DNA from: Allolobophora icterica
Taxonomy: Eukaryota > Annelida > Clitellata > Crassiclitellata > Lumbricidae
NCBI GenBank assembly: GCA_963556255.1
Contig: OY744604.1
Coordinates: 26,049,099 to 26,113,098 of the forward strand
Length of the DNA: 64,000 bases
Reading direction: 5' to 3'
Position numbers and translations under genes: made by a program. Below the pieces are notes generated by a model that saw only the letters and a program-made list of their open reading frames with translations, had not been told where the DNA came from and made no database searches. Below, piece after piece: positions 52,865 through 64,000 of this stretch. Numbering within the stretch: the stretch's first letter is position 1; each line of letters starts with the position of its first letter.

Positions 52865-53160
52865 TCCTGGAGTTCACTGCCTGCTTCTGTAAGCTCCGGA
52901 AGATTTGTGGTGTCGTTTAATTTAGGATTGAAATTCCCTCATCCTGAAATCGCTTACCAGTCTCATGAACCTCGCCGTTCATAACTGCGGGCCTGTATGC
53001 AACAGATTGTGATTTTAGAATGTCAGTTTACTTGGAATCGATAATTGATTGATAAGGCATCAATCGTCTGTTTTTTCTTTCTTGTCAACTAGTGTATCCC
53101 ATTATTTTCACAATCGCCAGCATGCAAGTGAACTTACGTGTGCTATGATAACTGCAAAGG
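52447..53160. repeat. Direct repeat pair of about 95 bp
   Basis: 52450-52547 and 53065-53158 share TCTTTCTTG...CAACTAGT, ATCCCAT, and CACAATCGCCAGCATGCAAG followed by TGAACTTACGTGTGCTATGAT. The copies straddle the right GC-rich block. Confidence 0.8.
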
Positions 53161-53187
53161 CGTCCGTTGCGATTACGACGCGACCTG

Positions 53188-53297
53188 CAAGCATTTCCAT
53201 GAGCATTAGATTGGAACCATAATTATGGGTTCTACACAAGTTCCATATGGGAATGTTTGTCCTACGTGGGTTTCATATACGTGGGCATCGTGACAGG
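53188..53297. mobile_element. CTGCCAGCAT-family MITE
   Basis: Opens CCTGCAAGCATTTCCATGAG, interior CATATGGGAATG, ends CATCGTGACAGG. Diverged. Confidence 0.5.
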
Positions 53298-53593
53298 TTA
53301 GATACGTTTTCGGCTTAGAATATATTAGAGAAAATCTCCATTTACATCGGACTACAGTTTTCCCGTTGCTCTAATTAATCTAGAATTGTCAACAAGTCTA
53401 GGCCTATACTTAGGCCGTGACTGTGCATATAGACCTTGGGCAAGTCCTGCTCGTCTAATTGTTCGACGCCATTGATGTTCTGTCGTATGGTCGTGGGCAC
53501 TTGTATTTGTAGTGTTATGCATAATTAACTGACAGCATGCACCGAACCGGACAGTGACTTTACTCACTCACTCGCTCACTCACTCGCTCATTT

Positions 53594-53951
53594 TTGCAGT
53601 GTGCAAAAAATTTTAAGGAAGAAGAAAACAACGTTTTGAAAGCTATTTATGAACACAAAATGCACAACCCTACGAAAACTGGACAAAAGCAGTATGAAAC
53701 ATTTGACGAGTGTCTTGTTACCCAATCAAACGAAACAACTTTCCTCTCTTCAGTCGTCTACCTGTACTGGACAAGTCAAGAGCAAAGCATCGGTTGTCAT
53801 CGGGACTGTTGGAATAATCATAATAATCAAAAGATTATTTGCAAAATTCAGAGGGCCAGTGCCCCTCTGTCCCTCCTCCGGACGCCCATGCGCTCACTCA
53901 CGCGTCCTCATAGCTGTTTTCTGTATTTACATGTGTGACAGCGTTCCATAG
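53594..53951 (+). CDS. Doubtful exon-like frame
   Basis: An acceptor-like CATTTTTGCAG precedes two overlapping open frames. One gives charged sequence (KNFKEEENNVLKAIYEHKMH), the other a hydrophobic stretch VVIGTVGIIIIIKRLFAKF that would suit a membrane segment. No family recognised and no donor identified. Reported only because of its length and splice-like context. Confidence 0.2.
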
Positions 53952-54676
53952 GCTACAGGTTCGGCGCATAGCTTACTGCAGAATGACAACGACTTCTAAG
54001 AATTTATTGATCTGGCTGTTACCTCTTATTCAGTTATTCTCCGCCTATTTTTAAAATGCCTGACATATTTTGGTTGTGTACAATGCATTTGCGAGCTAGC
54101 GTAGGCCTATACGGCAACAATATTTGAAAAACCCTATGAATAGGCCTACACTTCCTTTTCTGTGAGTTCAGTATTAACACTTGTGTAGAAGGAAGAAGGC
54201 CTATCATAATATCGCTCATTAGCATTCTATAGGCCTTAAATCTTTCAGCATTTCATGCTAGGACTCGCTGTATTTTATTTGGACACAAGACGTCACCGAA
54301 ATCAGTAGACATGTGAGATCGTTGGTATAGGCCTATACGCTAGGATCAGTGACCAAGAAAACTGAGCATAGAACACATGGGAGCATAACCTCGAAGTCGT
54401 AAGTAAATTATACGATTATGATATTCAGATACTCTGCAAACGTTGCCCGTTTAGAGTCGTTCCCTCATAAAGCAACTCTGTAATATTGGAGAAGTCTCGG
54501 TGAAGAGGATCAATATTATTGTTCTCGTTCTGTATACTTTGCGCTGATGCATGGTCAATTAAAGATAAGCACATACGTTGTTACGCCTTGCACAATGTCA
54601 TGACTGCAAGACATAGAATAATCTTATTGTGCGACCCGCTTATTGAGAGTTAAATAGGTAGTCAACTTTGTTTGGC
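53952..54676. other. Intergenic, no gene seen
   Basis: No supported feature; several TAGGCCTA words. Confidence 0.5.
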
Positions 54677-54773
54677 ACACTGCCAGCATTTTCATGGGCA
54701 TTAGATGGGCCCATATGGGCTCTACACGGGTTCCATATGGATATGGAATGTCCTATATAGACTCCTGGCAGGG
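54677..54773. mobile_element. CTGCCAGCAT-family MITE
   Basis: Opens CACTGCCAGCATTTTCATGG, interior GGCCCATATGGGC, closes ACTCCTGGCAGGG. About 97 bp. Confidence 0.6.
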
Positions 54774-54989
54774 TAAGTGCTTTTAGCCGAGTCATTTCAC
54801 CGTGTTGAATTCTCATTCCGCTATGCATCTTGTAAAAAATGTAGGTTTACTTACTATTTATGCAGTTCACAAATGAGAGAAATATAAGAGAAAATATTAG
54901 AAATGAAGCCTTCTGAAATTAGTCGATCGTACGAATAGATTCATCTTTCGACACGTATGTGTACTTGCTTCTGAGTAGGTCGTAAGAAG

Positions 54990-55250
54990 TAACTAAAAAG
55001 TTTGCCATGGGAGCTTGTGATTTATGTGGGGGAGGCGCTCATATTTCATTCTGAGGTCAATGAAGCCCAAGGTCCTTGATACGCGACCCAGCTGACACCT
55101 GTACCAACTTCGGCTGCTTCGGTGACAGAGGACTAAGTGCGCAGACAACTGGCTCGTGATCGTTACACGGAGTCCATTCAGTAGGCTCGAACCCATGTTC
55201 TTGGTTAACAGATCAGACGCTCTACCGAATAGGTACCACCTTGCAACACT
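54990..55250 (-). repeat. tRNA-derived SINE, minus strand
   Basis: Minus-strand head GGTACCTATTCGGTAGAGCG (A box) and GGGTTCGAGCCTACTG (B box), body to about 54995. It lies directly before the segment that matches the start of the window. Confidence 0.7.
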
Positions 55251-55254
55251 ATCA

Positions 55255-56439
55255 GGAAGATGCCCTATAGAAATTTATATGCAACAATGCACAAATGCTG
55301 CCTTTGGTAGGACCTACTTTTTGCTAATCTCATGACTTCCAAGGCACACTCTGATTTTAAATGTGGTTCAGAAACATGACATTTAAATAGAAAATGTTTT
55401 GCCTTTCTTCTTTAATGGATTACAACTTTACGGGTTCACAAGAAGCGACAATCGATGACTGCGCTGTAGAAGTTAGTAGATTAGATTCACAAATTTATTA
55501 ATACTTAATTCCGTAATGTTAACCGAAAATTTAAAATAAACTAGCTAATGACAAACTGTGCACGGTTTCATTTTGACTCTGCTCACAAGTGGCCCTACAT
55601 ATCTAACCTGCCTTAAATTCGCACATGGCTTAGTTAGGTAGTAATATGTAGAGCACGTCTGAGAGGTCATTTAAAGTAAGTCCTATATGAAGCATTCAAA
55701 AATAAATAAAAATTTGTAGCAACAGGATGAAAGTTGCAATCAAAGTTGCACCTTTAAGTTGTTCACCATACAGGAGTGTGCTAGGCCTATGTTATGAGAC
55801 AACGCTACGTACATAATAGTCCTAGTCGCATCAGCATTCTATTCTGTAAAGTAGATTTTATGGGAGGTAGCCTACAAGTCTTCCAATAAAATACTCCATT
55901 ACTTGCGTAATTTTTGGAAGACATTACGTGTCTTTGAACGTTTTGATCTTGCCATTTAGGTGTTGAGACAGTGGTTTGTTAGAGGGCCTGCCCTGCATGG
56001 TGAGTTAAATAGCCTAATATGATAGTAATATAACGACACTGGGATATCAAATACTAGCCACCTGAAACCGTTTCTAGGCAGTAAGGGGATGGCTTTCTCT
56101 GTTTTTCTACTGAATTTCTCGTGTTCTGTAAATATATCGTTTTTCTGCAGATTTATAATAAGACAAGAAAATGCCTTGAGTTGCACATTTCAATCTGGTT
56201 AGAATCAATTCTTCTCAAACGACCAAAGCAAATATAAGGCTTCGAGAGGCTCAACTTGTTGACTCTATTAAAATATCCATAGGCCCACTCAAATGAATAT
56301 CCAGGTCATTTTTTTACCGTTGTGCATGAAATTCGACTTTAAGGCGTCCATATGAATATATGCAGATGACGGCCTTGTGCGGTTGCACACAAATAAACGT
56401 CCCCTTAACTTTTAGCTGCTTCGGTCATGCCTCGTCGCC
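55255..56439. repeat. Outer part of segmental duplication, copy 2
   Basis: The first 200 bases match window positions 1-200. The remainder is unique here and has no recognised gene. Confidence 0.55.
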
Positions 56440-58335
56440 AGTAATATTGTCATATAGGCCGTATAACATGCTAGTGAATGTTCATACTGCTACAGACTAT
56501 TTCATAGATATAACAGTGTAGATATACAATAGGTCTGTATAGGTATTGGGCGTTTTAAATAGATCCGAACAGTTTGCCAGTGGGCTAAGCCTGTTCAAGC
56601 AAAGGCCGAGATCGTGACCAGACTAATGAAAGTGTGGGGGTAGTTTTTACAAAAGTCAGGTCCAGAAAGTTAACGTTTAGGACCAATATAATTTTACACT
56701 ATTCCTCATTTACGCTTTTAAAATGTTTGACAGTTTTATTCAGCCATGACATCCGTGTATCATATGACAAAATCTGAATGATGATGGTGATGGTGCATAG
56801 GATCACCGTTGCCGCATCCAAAACTAATTCATTTTACCCTGTAATATCTTACTGTAATTCTATCCTCTCCTACAGCACCATATTCGACCTCTTTCTATCC
56901 TATCATATTATGCTATAATCGAACTCTATCTGATCTAATTATGTGATTATGACGACCATGATGGTGATGATGACGATGACGATGGTGGTGGTGGTGGTGG
57001 TGGTGATTATAATGATGACGTAATGATAGCGATGGTATTGTCGTTCATAACGCGGAATTCTTCTTTCGTCAGACCTACTTCTTGTATCAGGCAACGACTA
57101 CGAAAGCCACGCTAGCACACGTGCAGTAAAAGTATACGTTTTTCTTTAGCGACCGTATACATGGCCTCGACCATGCTCAGTTTTCAGTGAATTGATCGGG
57201 GAGATATTTAACCACCGCTGCCCGTTTGAATGAGCGTCACGCCATTTAAGGTTCCCGTCTACGAATCCTATAGACCGAGACTAAGACCTCTGAAAATAAG
57301 CCACCATCACAGTGCAGTTGTTAGGGTTCCTCAGTAACTATCCGTCAATGCCAGGTGGTCATTGAGGACTACCACAATACGTTTGACAGAAGCGTGCAGA
57401 ATTGAGTAGTTACTAGTTAGGCTATCTCAGCTGAAACAGTTCCGCCTTGCTTTGGTTATTTTAGAGTGCTAGACTGTCAACAGAGAGATAGGGATTAAAA
57501 TCCTGCCAAGGCAGAAATTTGATCAGTTACTTTGTCCAAAACGGAAGCGCTCTCACTGTTTCTCTGATCATTTGCAGTGGGCTTAGTCTTTCGAAGAGAC
57601 AAGGACAAAGAACTCTAACTGTTGAATGAGAGGCGTGACATTCGCAGCAACACCTGACTGTTGACAATTGCACCCATATTCAACACTTCTTATATAGAGG
57701 ATCTTAATAAGTGCTTGGATACATGATCCCACAGAGCTTACCGAAAGATCTACCTTGACGACAAATGCTATGGGTAAGAATAACCATTTAATCTGATCGA
57801 CCATGTTAGAATTGCTGGAAGCCATATTGTCTACTGTGATGCAACATTAAGCGCACTTTTGAAATAACGCTGTTTCTTTAGATTTACACTTCTAATATGA
57901 TCTCCTTTAATACAACGTGGGCTCAAAAGGCTGTTGTAAAATTATCGGGATTTTGTTTGTTTGCTCTGAATAGATCAAGCCAATCCAATCTCAACCAATA
58001 TTAAGGTATAACCTACCATCCTACCCTTTCATCTTTTCTATCATATGTTCCTATATTATCCAATCCTACCGTAACCTATTCCATCATATCCTATTCTATC
58101 CTACTCTACCTACCCTATCCTACGCTATTCAATCTAGTTCTATCCTATCCTGATCTATTTTATCCTAATCCTCCCATTTTATCCTATAGCCTATAATATG
58201 GTAGTAGATTATTTTGTGTTTCCATCTGATTTCGTCCATCCCGATCTTATACATTGTTATCCTTACGTAGTTGTCAAAACCCAAACGTGGTCTTGCTTAC
58301 TTTCACTTAGAGACCGTTGAACAACGTCTATTTCC

Positions 58336-58442
58336 TGCCAGCATGCCCACATTGAGCCCATGTTGGACCCATAATCTCATGTGGAACCCGAATAAAGCCC
58401 AAATCGGCCGAACACAATGCCCAATATTTATGCTGGCATGGT
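58336..58442. mobile_element. CTGCCAGCAT-family MITE (orthologous to 20906-21003)
   Basis: Opens TCCTGCCAGCATGCCCACAT and closes TTATGCTGGCATGG. Confidence 0.65.
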
Positions 58443-58644
58443 AATAAAGAAATCTGACCGAGTGAACATAATTGCATAGCCGTTAGGTCTCCCTCATGTT
58501 CTATAGAACATGTTCTATAGAACTCCCTCAGTTGTGCCCATTGTAGCAGTTTAGTATCGGAATACAGTTAATAGAAAGTTTCTGGGAGTTCTGAAGTTTC
58601 GTATAGGGCTAGGCCAATACTATCTTTCATTCGTTTCTTTGCAG

Positions 58645-58938
58645 AGTCAGAGCCTCCAACACGAGAAGAAATCAAACAACGTGTGCAGGACAACTTCGTT
58701 GAATTTGTGTCTGATATCGACTGTCACACGTTGAGCGATCATCTGATACAGCATCGCGTTATTACGAGGGAGAGATGGGAGGAGATACAGACCACAGAAC
58801 CAACAGATCGACGCAAAAATCGTGCGCTGATGAACTGGCTTCTCGATACAACCAACCCCAACGCTTTCACTGTCCTACGTACAGCCCTCGAAAGAGATAA
58901 CCACTGGCTTCTGGAGGTCATAGATCAACCGACAAAGC
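58645..58938 (+). CDS. Internal exon: CARD domain 1 (copy 2 gene)
   Basis: Paralogue of 22351-22638. The acceptor TTCTTTGCAG and donor AAGC|GTAAGA are both strong, phase 1. It encodes QRVQDNFVEFVSDIDCHTLS, DHLIQHRVITRERWEEIQTT and AFTVLRTALERDNHWLLEVI. It has two extra codons at the start compared with copy 1 and about ten amino-acid differences. No stop or frameshift, so both copies look constrained. Confidence 0.85.
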
Positions 58939-59306
58939 GTAAGATGAAGATTAAACCTGTATTCCTTTGCTATGTCTAAATAGATTGTTGGAGTTGTGGA
59001 AATCTTTTGACAATGGCTTTAAGCGCAGAAGCCGCTTATGCACACTGTCTGTAAAATTCTAATGTAAACGTAAATTTGCGTAGCGCCGCATCACAGAAAA
59101 TGCACATGCTTTCAACGGACAAGAAGCGTCAACACCAGTATTCTTAGTAGTAGTCGCCGAGGCAATCTAGGCTCTTATAGAGGCGCTATACAAAGTGCTA
59201 TTACAGCTACAACTAGAATCGTGGTAATTGCAATATCAGCTACGCTTAACGTGTAGTGTATGTATTATAATTTACCTTTATGACAAAATCTAAATCCAAA
59301 AGCTAC

Positions 59307-62180
59307 TAGTCCAGGCAATTTACAGTTAGACCTGGGCAAAATTGCTTCAGAAGCTTTTTAAACGGTTTCCTGTTCAGAAAAAATTGCTGAATAACATATC
59401 CAAAATCGGACAAAATCGGAATATGGGAACACCCCCAAAAATGAATTTCAAAATGGCGGATTGGGGGTTTTCTAAGAAATACCAATAATAATACAAATAA
59501 TTTGCAAATAAAGTTGGGATAAATGCTTCAGAAGCTTTTTAAACGGTTTCCTGTCCAGAAAAAATTGCTGAATAACATATCCAAAATTCGGCAAAATTGG
59601 ACCACGGGAACACCCCCAAAACTGAATTTAAAAATGGCGGATTGGTGGTTTCCTAAGAAATACCAATAATTATAGGGGCCTAACAATAATTTGCAGTTAG
59701 ACATGGGCAAAAGTGCTTCAGAAGATTTTTAAACGGTTTCCTACTCAGAAGCCATTGCTGAATAACATATCCAAAATCAGACAAAATCGGACCACGGGAA
59801 CACCCCCAAAAATGAATTTCAAAATGGCGTAATGGCGGTTTCGTAAGAAATGCCAATAATATTACCAATAATTTGCACTTAGACTGGCCGAAATTGCTTC
59901 AGAAGCTTTTCAAACGGTTTCCTGTTAAGGAAACATTGCTGAATAACATATCCAAATCCCCAAAAATCGGACACAGGACCCCCAAAATGGCCAAATCCAA
60001 TATGGACGCCGTCGACCGTATTTGGAAAATTCACTTTTTTGTTTTTTAGAGTATATGCATGTGTAATACCTGTAATGTAACTGATTTCGGTATGTAAATT
60101 TCATTTCTGATATTGTTTTTGCCATTCAAGGTCGTCTTAGCATTGAAAGGTCGTGGTCAAGGTCATTTTCTCAGATTTGAAAATTCACCTTTTTTGTTTT
60201 TTAGAATATATGCATGTGTAATACCTCTAATGTTACTGATTTTGGTATGTAGAATTCATTTCTGATATTGTTTTCTTCATTCGAGGTCGTCTTCACCTTG
60301 AAAGGTCATGGTCATTGTAATTGTAATACATCGATGACGCCATCAAGCAAACTTACCATCATTCGGTAAATGTAAATTTTATGTGTTGCTTTTCTTCACT
60401 GTGACCATATACTACTCTTGCCACACATGTTGTGGTAGATTTCATGTCTAAGATGGTTAAATGCAAAACGGCGAGTGGTGCTCATTGCATGCTGTAGATG
60501 GCAATCTGTGTGGCTCAAGGTTAGAGGTGAGAAAGTTGAGAAGGCTGGTGATAGACCCGATCTCGTGGAACAAGAGCTCGAACCCTGCCTGCGGGAGTGG
60601 CATTGCGTGTGGCTCCTACCACATAATGACCTCCAGAACCCTTCGACACTCGTCTGCTCGACCTTCATGCCACCTCCCACAGCGCAGAACCATCCTGGGT
60701 AATCCTGAACAACCCACTGGCTCACACAGAAGCGCCGGTAGAGCTCAGGATGTGTGAACTCCAACACTCTGATTTGTTCCAGATACCACGATTCATAACG
60801 TATATAGCTGATTCACATTCTGCAAAGATTGGCATAGAATACTCGACAGTAGCCGCAAGTATATTCCAGTTTCTTTCTTTCTCTCGTACTACAGCGTTCT
60901 TGATGACTGCGCCCAACTGCAGCCGAACTCAAAAGATTTGGCAGAGCTCAGACTTGGCCTAATACTCCTTCTCAAATTCCCGGAAGTTCTGATGCAACTC
61001 CTCCACTTCTTCAATCAGGGACTCACTGTTCAGGGCAACATTGTTTTCCAGCAAGTGTAATTGCAGTACCTCCAACTGTGCCAGCACTTGATATGCAACT
61101 TTGTTCTTGTGATTCCAGGATATCTCCCACTGAAGCGACCGGATCAAGTCCTCCACAATAAGAATAACAACAGACTCTCTTACAGTAATAATGTCAAACT
61201 CAATTTCTGTGTATAAAATTATGGTCACAGTGAAGAACAGCAACACATAAAATTTACATTTACCGAATGATGGAACGTTTGCTTGATGGTATCATCGATG
61301 TAACAAAATGACCTTGACCATGAACTTTCAAGGTGAAGGTGACCTCGAATGAAGAAAACAATATCAGAAATGAATTCTACATACCGAATTCAGTTACATT
61401 AGAGGTATTACACATGCATATACTTTAAAAAACAAAAAGGTGAATTTTCCAAATACGGTCGACGGCGGCCATATTGGATTTGGCCAATTTGGGGGTGTTC
61501 CTGTGTCCGATTTTTGGGGATTTGGATATGTTATTCAGCAATGGTTCCTTAACAGGAAACCGTTTGAAAAGCTTCTGAAGTAATTTCGCCCAGTCTAAGT
61601 GCAAATTATTGGTATTATTATTGGTATTTCTTACGAAACAGCCATTCCGCCATTTTGAAATTCATTTTTGGGGGTGTTCCCGTGGTCCGATTTTGTCCGA
61701 TTTTGGATATGTTATTCAGCAATGGCTTCTGAGCAGGAAACCATTTAAAAATCTTCTGAAGCACTTTTGCCCATGTCTAACTGCAAATTATTGTTAGGCC
61801 CCTATTATTATTGGTATTTCTTAGGAAACCACCAATCCGCCATTTTTAAATTCAGTTTTGGGGGTGTTCCCGTGGTCCAATTTTGCCGAATTTTGGATAT
61901 GTTATTCAGCAATTTTTTCTGGACAGGAAACCGTTTAAAAAGCTTCTGAAGCATTTATCCCAACTTTATTTGCAAATTATTTGTATTATTATTGGTATTT
62001 CTTAGAAAACCCCCAATCCGCCATTTTGAAATTCATTTTGGGGGGTGTTCCCCTATTCCGATTTTGTCCGATTTTGGATACGTTATTCAGCAATTTTTTC
62101 TGAACAGGAAACCGTTTAAGAAGCTTCTGAAGCAATTTTGCCCAGGTTCATCAGATATTTGAGCTAGATTGCCTGGACTA
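59307..62180. mobile_element. Foldback element with ~1-kb inverted arms
   Basis: Ends are TAGTCCAGGCAAT and its reverse complement. The left arm runs to about 60407 and the right arm from about 61222. Each arm holds about four tandem units of roughly 165-185 bp (GAAGCTTTTTAAACGGTTTC, TTGCTGAATAACATATCCAA, CACCCCCAAAAATGAATTTC) and two copies of a TATGCATGTGTAATACC-containing unit. Flanking TAC at 59304-59306 and 62181-62183 occurs once in the paralogous site (AAAGCTACCGCATA near 23636-23649), defining a 3-bp duplication. The 0.8-kb centre has no identified transposase. Confidence 0.88.
60408..61221 (-). other. Central segment of the foldback element, unassigned frames
   Basis: Minus-strand open frames of 95 (61246-60959), 64 and 123 codons lie in the loop. 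The first starts MLLFFTVTIILYTEIEFDII and ends with an acidic helical stretch (SLIEEVEELHQNFREFEKEY). They do not resemble a known transposase. They may be captured host sequence or remnants of a gene. Confidence 0.35.
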
Positions 62181-62245
62181 TACGGCTTACTTGCATCCAT
62201 GTGACATGTATGCAAATAAGCCGCAGCTTTAGGAAATAGCTTTTT

Positions 62246-62356
62246 TTCCTGCCAGCATTTTCGTTGGCATTTGATGGAACCCATATGGGCTCTAGACTTG
62301 TCCAATGCGGGACTATGGTTCCTATGTGAGCGCCTTATGAAAATACTGGTAGGAAT
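62246..62356. mobile_element. CTGCCAGCAT-family MITE
   Basis: Opens TCCTGCCAGCATTTTCGTTG, closes GAAAATACTGGTAGGA. Homologous in place to 23789-23984. Confidence 0.55.
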
Positions 62357-62477
62357 GTATTCATATGATATGGGCTACACGTGGACATGAGGGCAGGGTT
62401 ATCGCAGCGAAGAAACAATTGCCTTTACGATAATAACAAGACTAGTGTGGTGATCAGCCTGTTTTCTGTATTCACAG

Positions 62478-62771
62478 CTGCTGTTCCGTCCAACAACGAA
62501 ATAAGGTCGAGGGTAGAAGAGAACTATCAGTTCTTTCTGTCAGACATCGACACTGAATTGCTGAGTTATTGGCTGCAGACCGAACGCGTTGTCGCACGCG
62601 AAAGATTGCATGAGATTCTAAGCACGGAGTCAACAATAGAAGATAAAAACCGAGCTCTACTCAACTGCCTGTTCGACTCCTCCGATCCGAATGCATTCAC
62701 GGTTCTCAGGAAGGCTCTAGAAATGGAAAACCACTGGCTTCTGGTTTTCATCGATAAATCGTCCACTAAAG
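62478..62771 (+). CDS. Internal exon: CARD domain 2 (copy 2 gene)
   Basis: Paralogue of 24437-24739: IRSRVEENYQFFLSDIDTEL, LQTERVVARERLHEILSTES, NRALLNCLFDSSDPNAFTVL and ALEMENHWLLVFIDKSS. The acceptor is TGTATTCACAG and the donor AAAG|GTTAGT, phase 1. It is three codons shorter than copy 1 near its end. Intact. The exons that would follow lie beyond the window. Confidence 0.85.
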
Positions 62772-63011
62772 GTTAGTCAAAGCCAAAACTATCTAAAACG
62801 TAGGCTCTATTATGCACAGTATGGTACCGTTTTCTTCCTCTCTTAAGGTGCAGTAGTAGGCCCCTATATTTCGAATTTTCAATCATAAATTCGATGGAGT
62901 GAATTCACAAATTTAGCGAGATATAAACAATCATCACTGAATGTAGTAATAGTAGTACAGTACAGTACCTCTGTCCACTCTCCGTCACTACCACGCACCA
63001 AATTAATTTAA

Positions 63012-63017
63012 TGTTCT
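63012..63017. other. Paralogous unoccupied Polinton target
   Basis: TTTAATGTTCTCGCCGCCAA here equals the two Polinton flanks joined with a single TGTTCT. The neighbouring CAAGCATACACAGCTCTC matches 44966 onward. Confidence 0.9.
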
Positions 63018-63089
63018 CGCCGCCAAGCATACACAGCTCTCTCCAAACATAAAATGACAGTACGCCTTTATGAGGTATAGGCCTACTTC

Positions 63090-63785
63090 TTCTTCTTTAT
63101 GTTCTCTGCCCATCGGCAGGTTCGTATGACCAATGACGCCATCGTTCTCTGTCTTGTGCTCTTCTCTTCAGTCCACTGTATCCTTCTTCTTTTGTCATCA
63201 TCCAGTCTAGCAGCATTGCCCTCGGTCTTCCTCGCGTCTTTCTCCCCTCCATCCTTCCCTCCATGATGTCTCTTAGCAGTGTCTCACTCCTTAGGATGTG
63301 TCCGATCCATTTCCTTTGTCGTCCACGTATAGTACTTATGAGTGATCTTTGTTCTTCTACCATTTGCAGGATTTCCTCGTTCGTCCTCCGTTCCACCCAG
63401 CTAACTCTCTCCATTCTGCGCCACACCCACATCTCAAAGGCCTCCAATCTTTTTATGTCGTCCTTCCTCATTGTCCATGTCTCGGAGCCGTACAGCACAA
63501 CACTCCACACCAGTGTCTTCACCATTCTCTTCTTTAGATTCTTGCTTAAGGTTCCTCTCATCAGCTCTCCTCTTTTGTAAAATGCATCTTTTCCCATGGA
63601 TATTCTTCTTTTTATTTCCTCGTGGCATCTTGCATCGTCTGTGATCACACTTCCTAGATAGCAAAACTTCTCCACCTGTTCTATTTCTTGTCCGTTTAGT
63701 GTGATCTTTATTGTTTGTGGTATTATACCGCTTCTCTTGCTTATCTTCATTACCTTTGTCTTCTTTACGTTTATTTTAAGAGACG
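63090..63785 (-). pseudogene. RTE-like LINE, 5'-truncated, long open frame
   Basis: The minus strand is open for about 230 codons: [89 protein letters not shown], then [12 protein letters not shown] and a stop. This is the C-terminal region of an endonuclease-reverse transcriptase protein. The 3' end has the AAGAAGAAG tail next to 63085. It is truncated where another LINE begins. No stops inside, so it is younger than the other LINEs. Confidence 0.88.
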
Positions 63786-64000
63786 CTTTCTGCCCGCATC
63801 CAATTTAAGGTCCTCATCCTTGTCTCTAAGGCTCAGCTTGGTTTCGCTCCAAAATATTTATGTGACTTATTTCATCGCCCTCACTCTGCGGCTTCTCTTC
63901 GTCCTCTTCGTTCATCTGACCGTTTGGACCTCCTTGTTCCCCGTGTCAGGACTTCACTGGCTCAATCTAGGTCGTTTGCTTCCATTGGCCCTGCTCTTTG
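63786..64000 (+). pseudogene. L2/CR1-like LINE fragment, cut by window end
   Basis: Plus strand encodes [40 protein letters not shown] and SFASIGPAL, the RT C-terminus typical of L2/CR1-like elements. It abuts the RTE-like fragment. Open as far as the window goes. Confidence 0.75.

Larger units (their letters stand above)
56440..63011. repeat. Segmental duplication, copy 2 (paralogous to 18288-24979)
   Basis: Collinear with copy 1 across both CARD exons and introns. It lacks copy 1's AAT-tailed SINEs, 73-bp array and Polinton, and has gained the foldback element. It therefore records the pre-insertion state of copy 1. A (GGT)n tract lies at 56983-57003. Confidence 0.85.

Noticed and set aside
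52696..52984. Gly/Arg-rich frames over GC-rich blocks (also 50801-51189)
   Set aside because: Products of CGG repeats in the GC-rich mobile element.

Overview
This is metazoan nuclear DNA, most likely from a marine invertebrate. The evidence is spliced exons of an innate-immune type gene, abundant (AAT)n and tetranucleotide microsatellites, tRNA-derived SINEs, decayed L2/CR1-like and RTE-like LINEs, a Helitron, and a large eukaryotic virus-like transposon. The species cannot be named from the sequence. The words AGGCCT and TAGGCCTA recur strikingly often.

Layout. 1-18.3 kb is repeat-dominated: a 446-bp satellite array (865-5850) with a 1,289-bp higher-order period, a 266-bp MITE with an 8-bp target duplication, a Merlin/ISXO2-like transposase relic, a ~45-bp minisatellite, several LINE relics and a complete short non-autonomous Helitron (15811-16224). 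18.3-25 kb and 56.4-63 kb are diverged paralogous copies of one segment. Each carries two CARD-encoding exons on the + strand, bounded by phase-1 introns. In copy 1 the gene continues at 45-49 kb with coiled-coil, PDZ and NHL beta-propeller exons, giving an inferred CARD-CARD-coiled coil-PDZ-(NHL) protein.

The intron after the second CARD exon of copy 1 holds a complete Polinton/Maverick of the adintovirus-like type (24986-44954). It has long terminal inverted repeats beginning AGTAGGG, a 6-bp TGTTCT target duplication, and an unoccupied paralogous site in copy 2 (63012-63017). Its genes are integrase (fused to a zinc ribbon, a phospholipase A2-like domain and a chromodomain), packaging ATPase, penton-like minor capsid, pX-like and pVI-like core proteins, a two-helix membrane protein, a DUF8207-like protein, double-jelly-roll major capsid, a SAP/NUMOD-like protein, protein-primed DNA polymerase B (broken by one in-frame TGA), adenain-like protease and two tandem fibre-like proteins with discoidin-like tips. 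Capsid-side genes tend to have TATATATAAAATG at their starts. The SAP/NUMOD gene and PolB instead share a TTTTTCTTAAACA...TAAAGA leader, which suggests two expression classes. A second DNA transposon (42347-44715, 8-bp target duplication, ruined transposase) has landed in the right inverted repeat.

In copy 2, the intron between the two CARD exons carries a 2.9-kb foldback element (59307-62180) with arms of about 1 kb and a TAC target duplication; copy 1 supplies its empty site. The window ends in two LINE fragments. No bacterial genes, CRISPR arrays, rRNA genes or convincing functional tRNA genes were seen.
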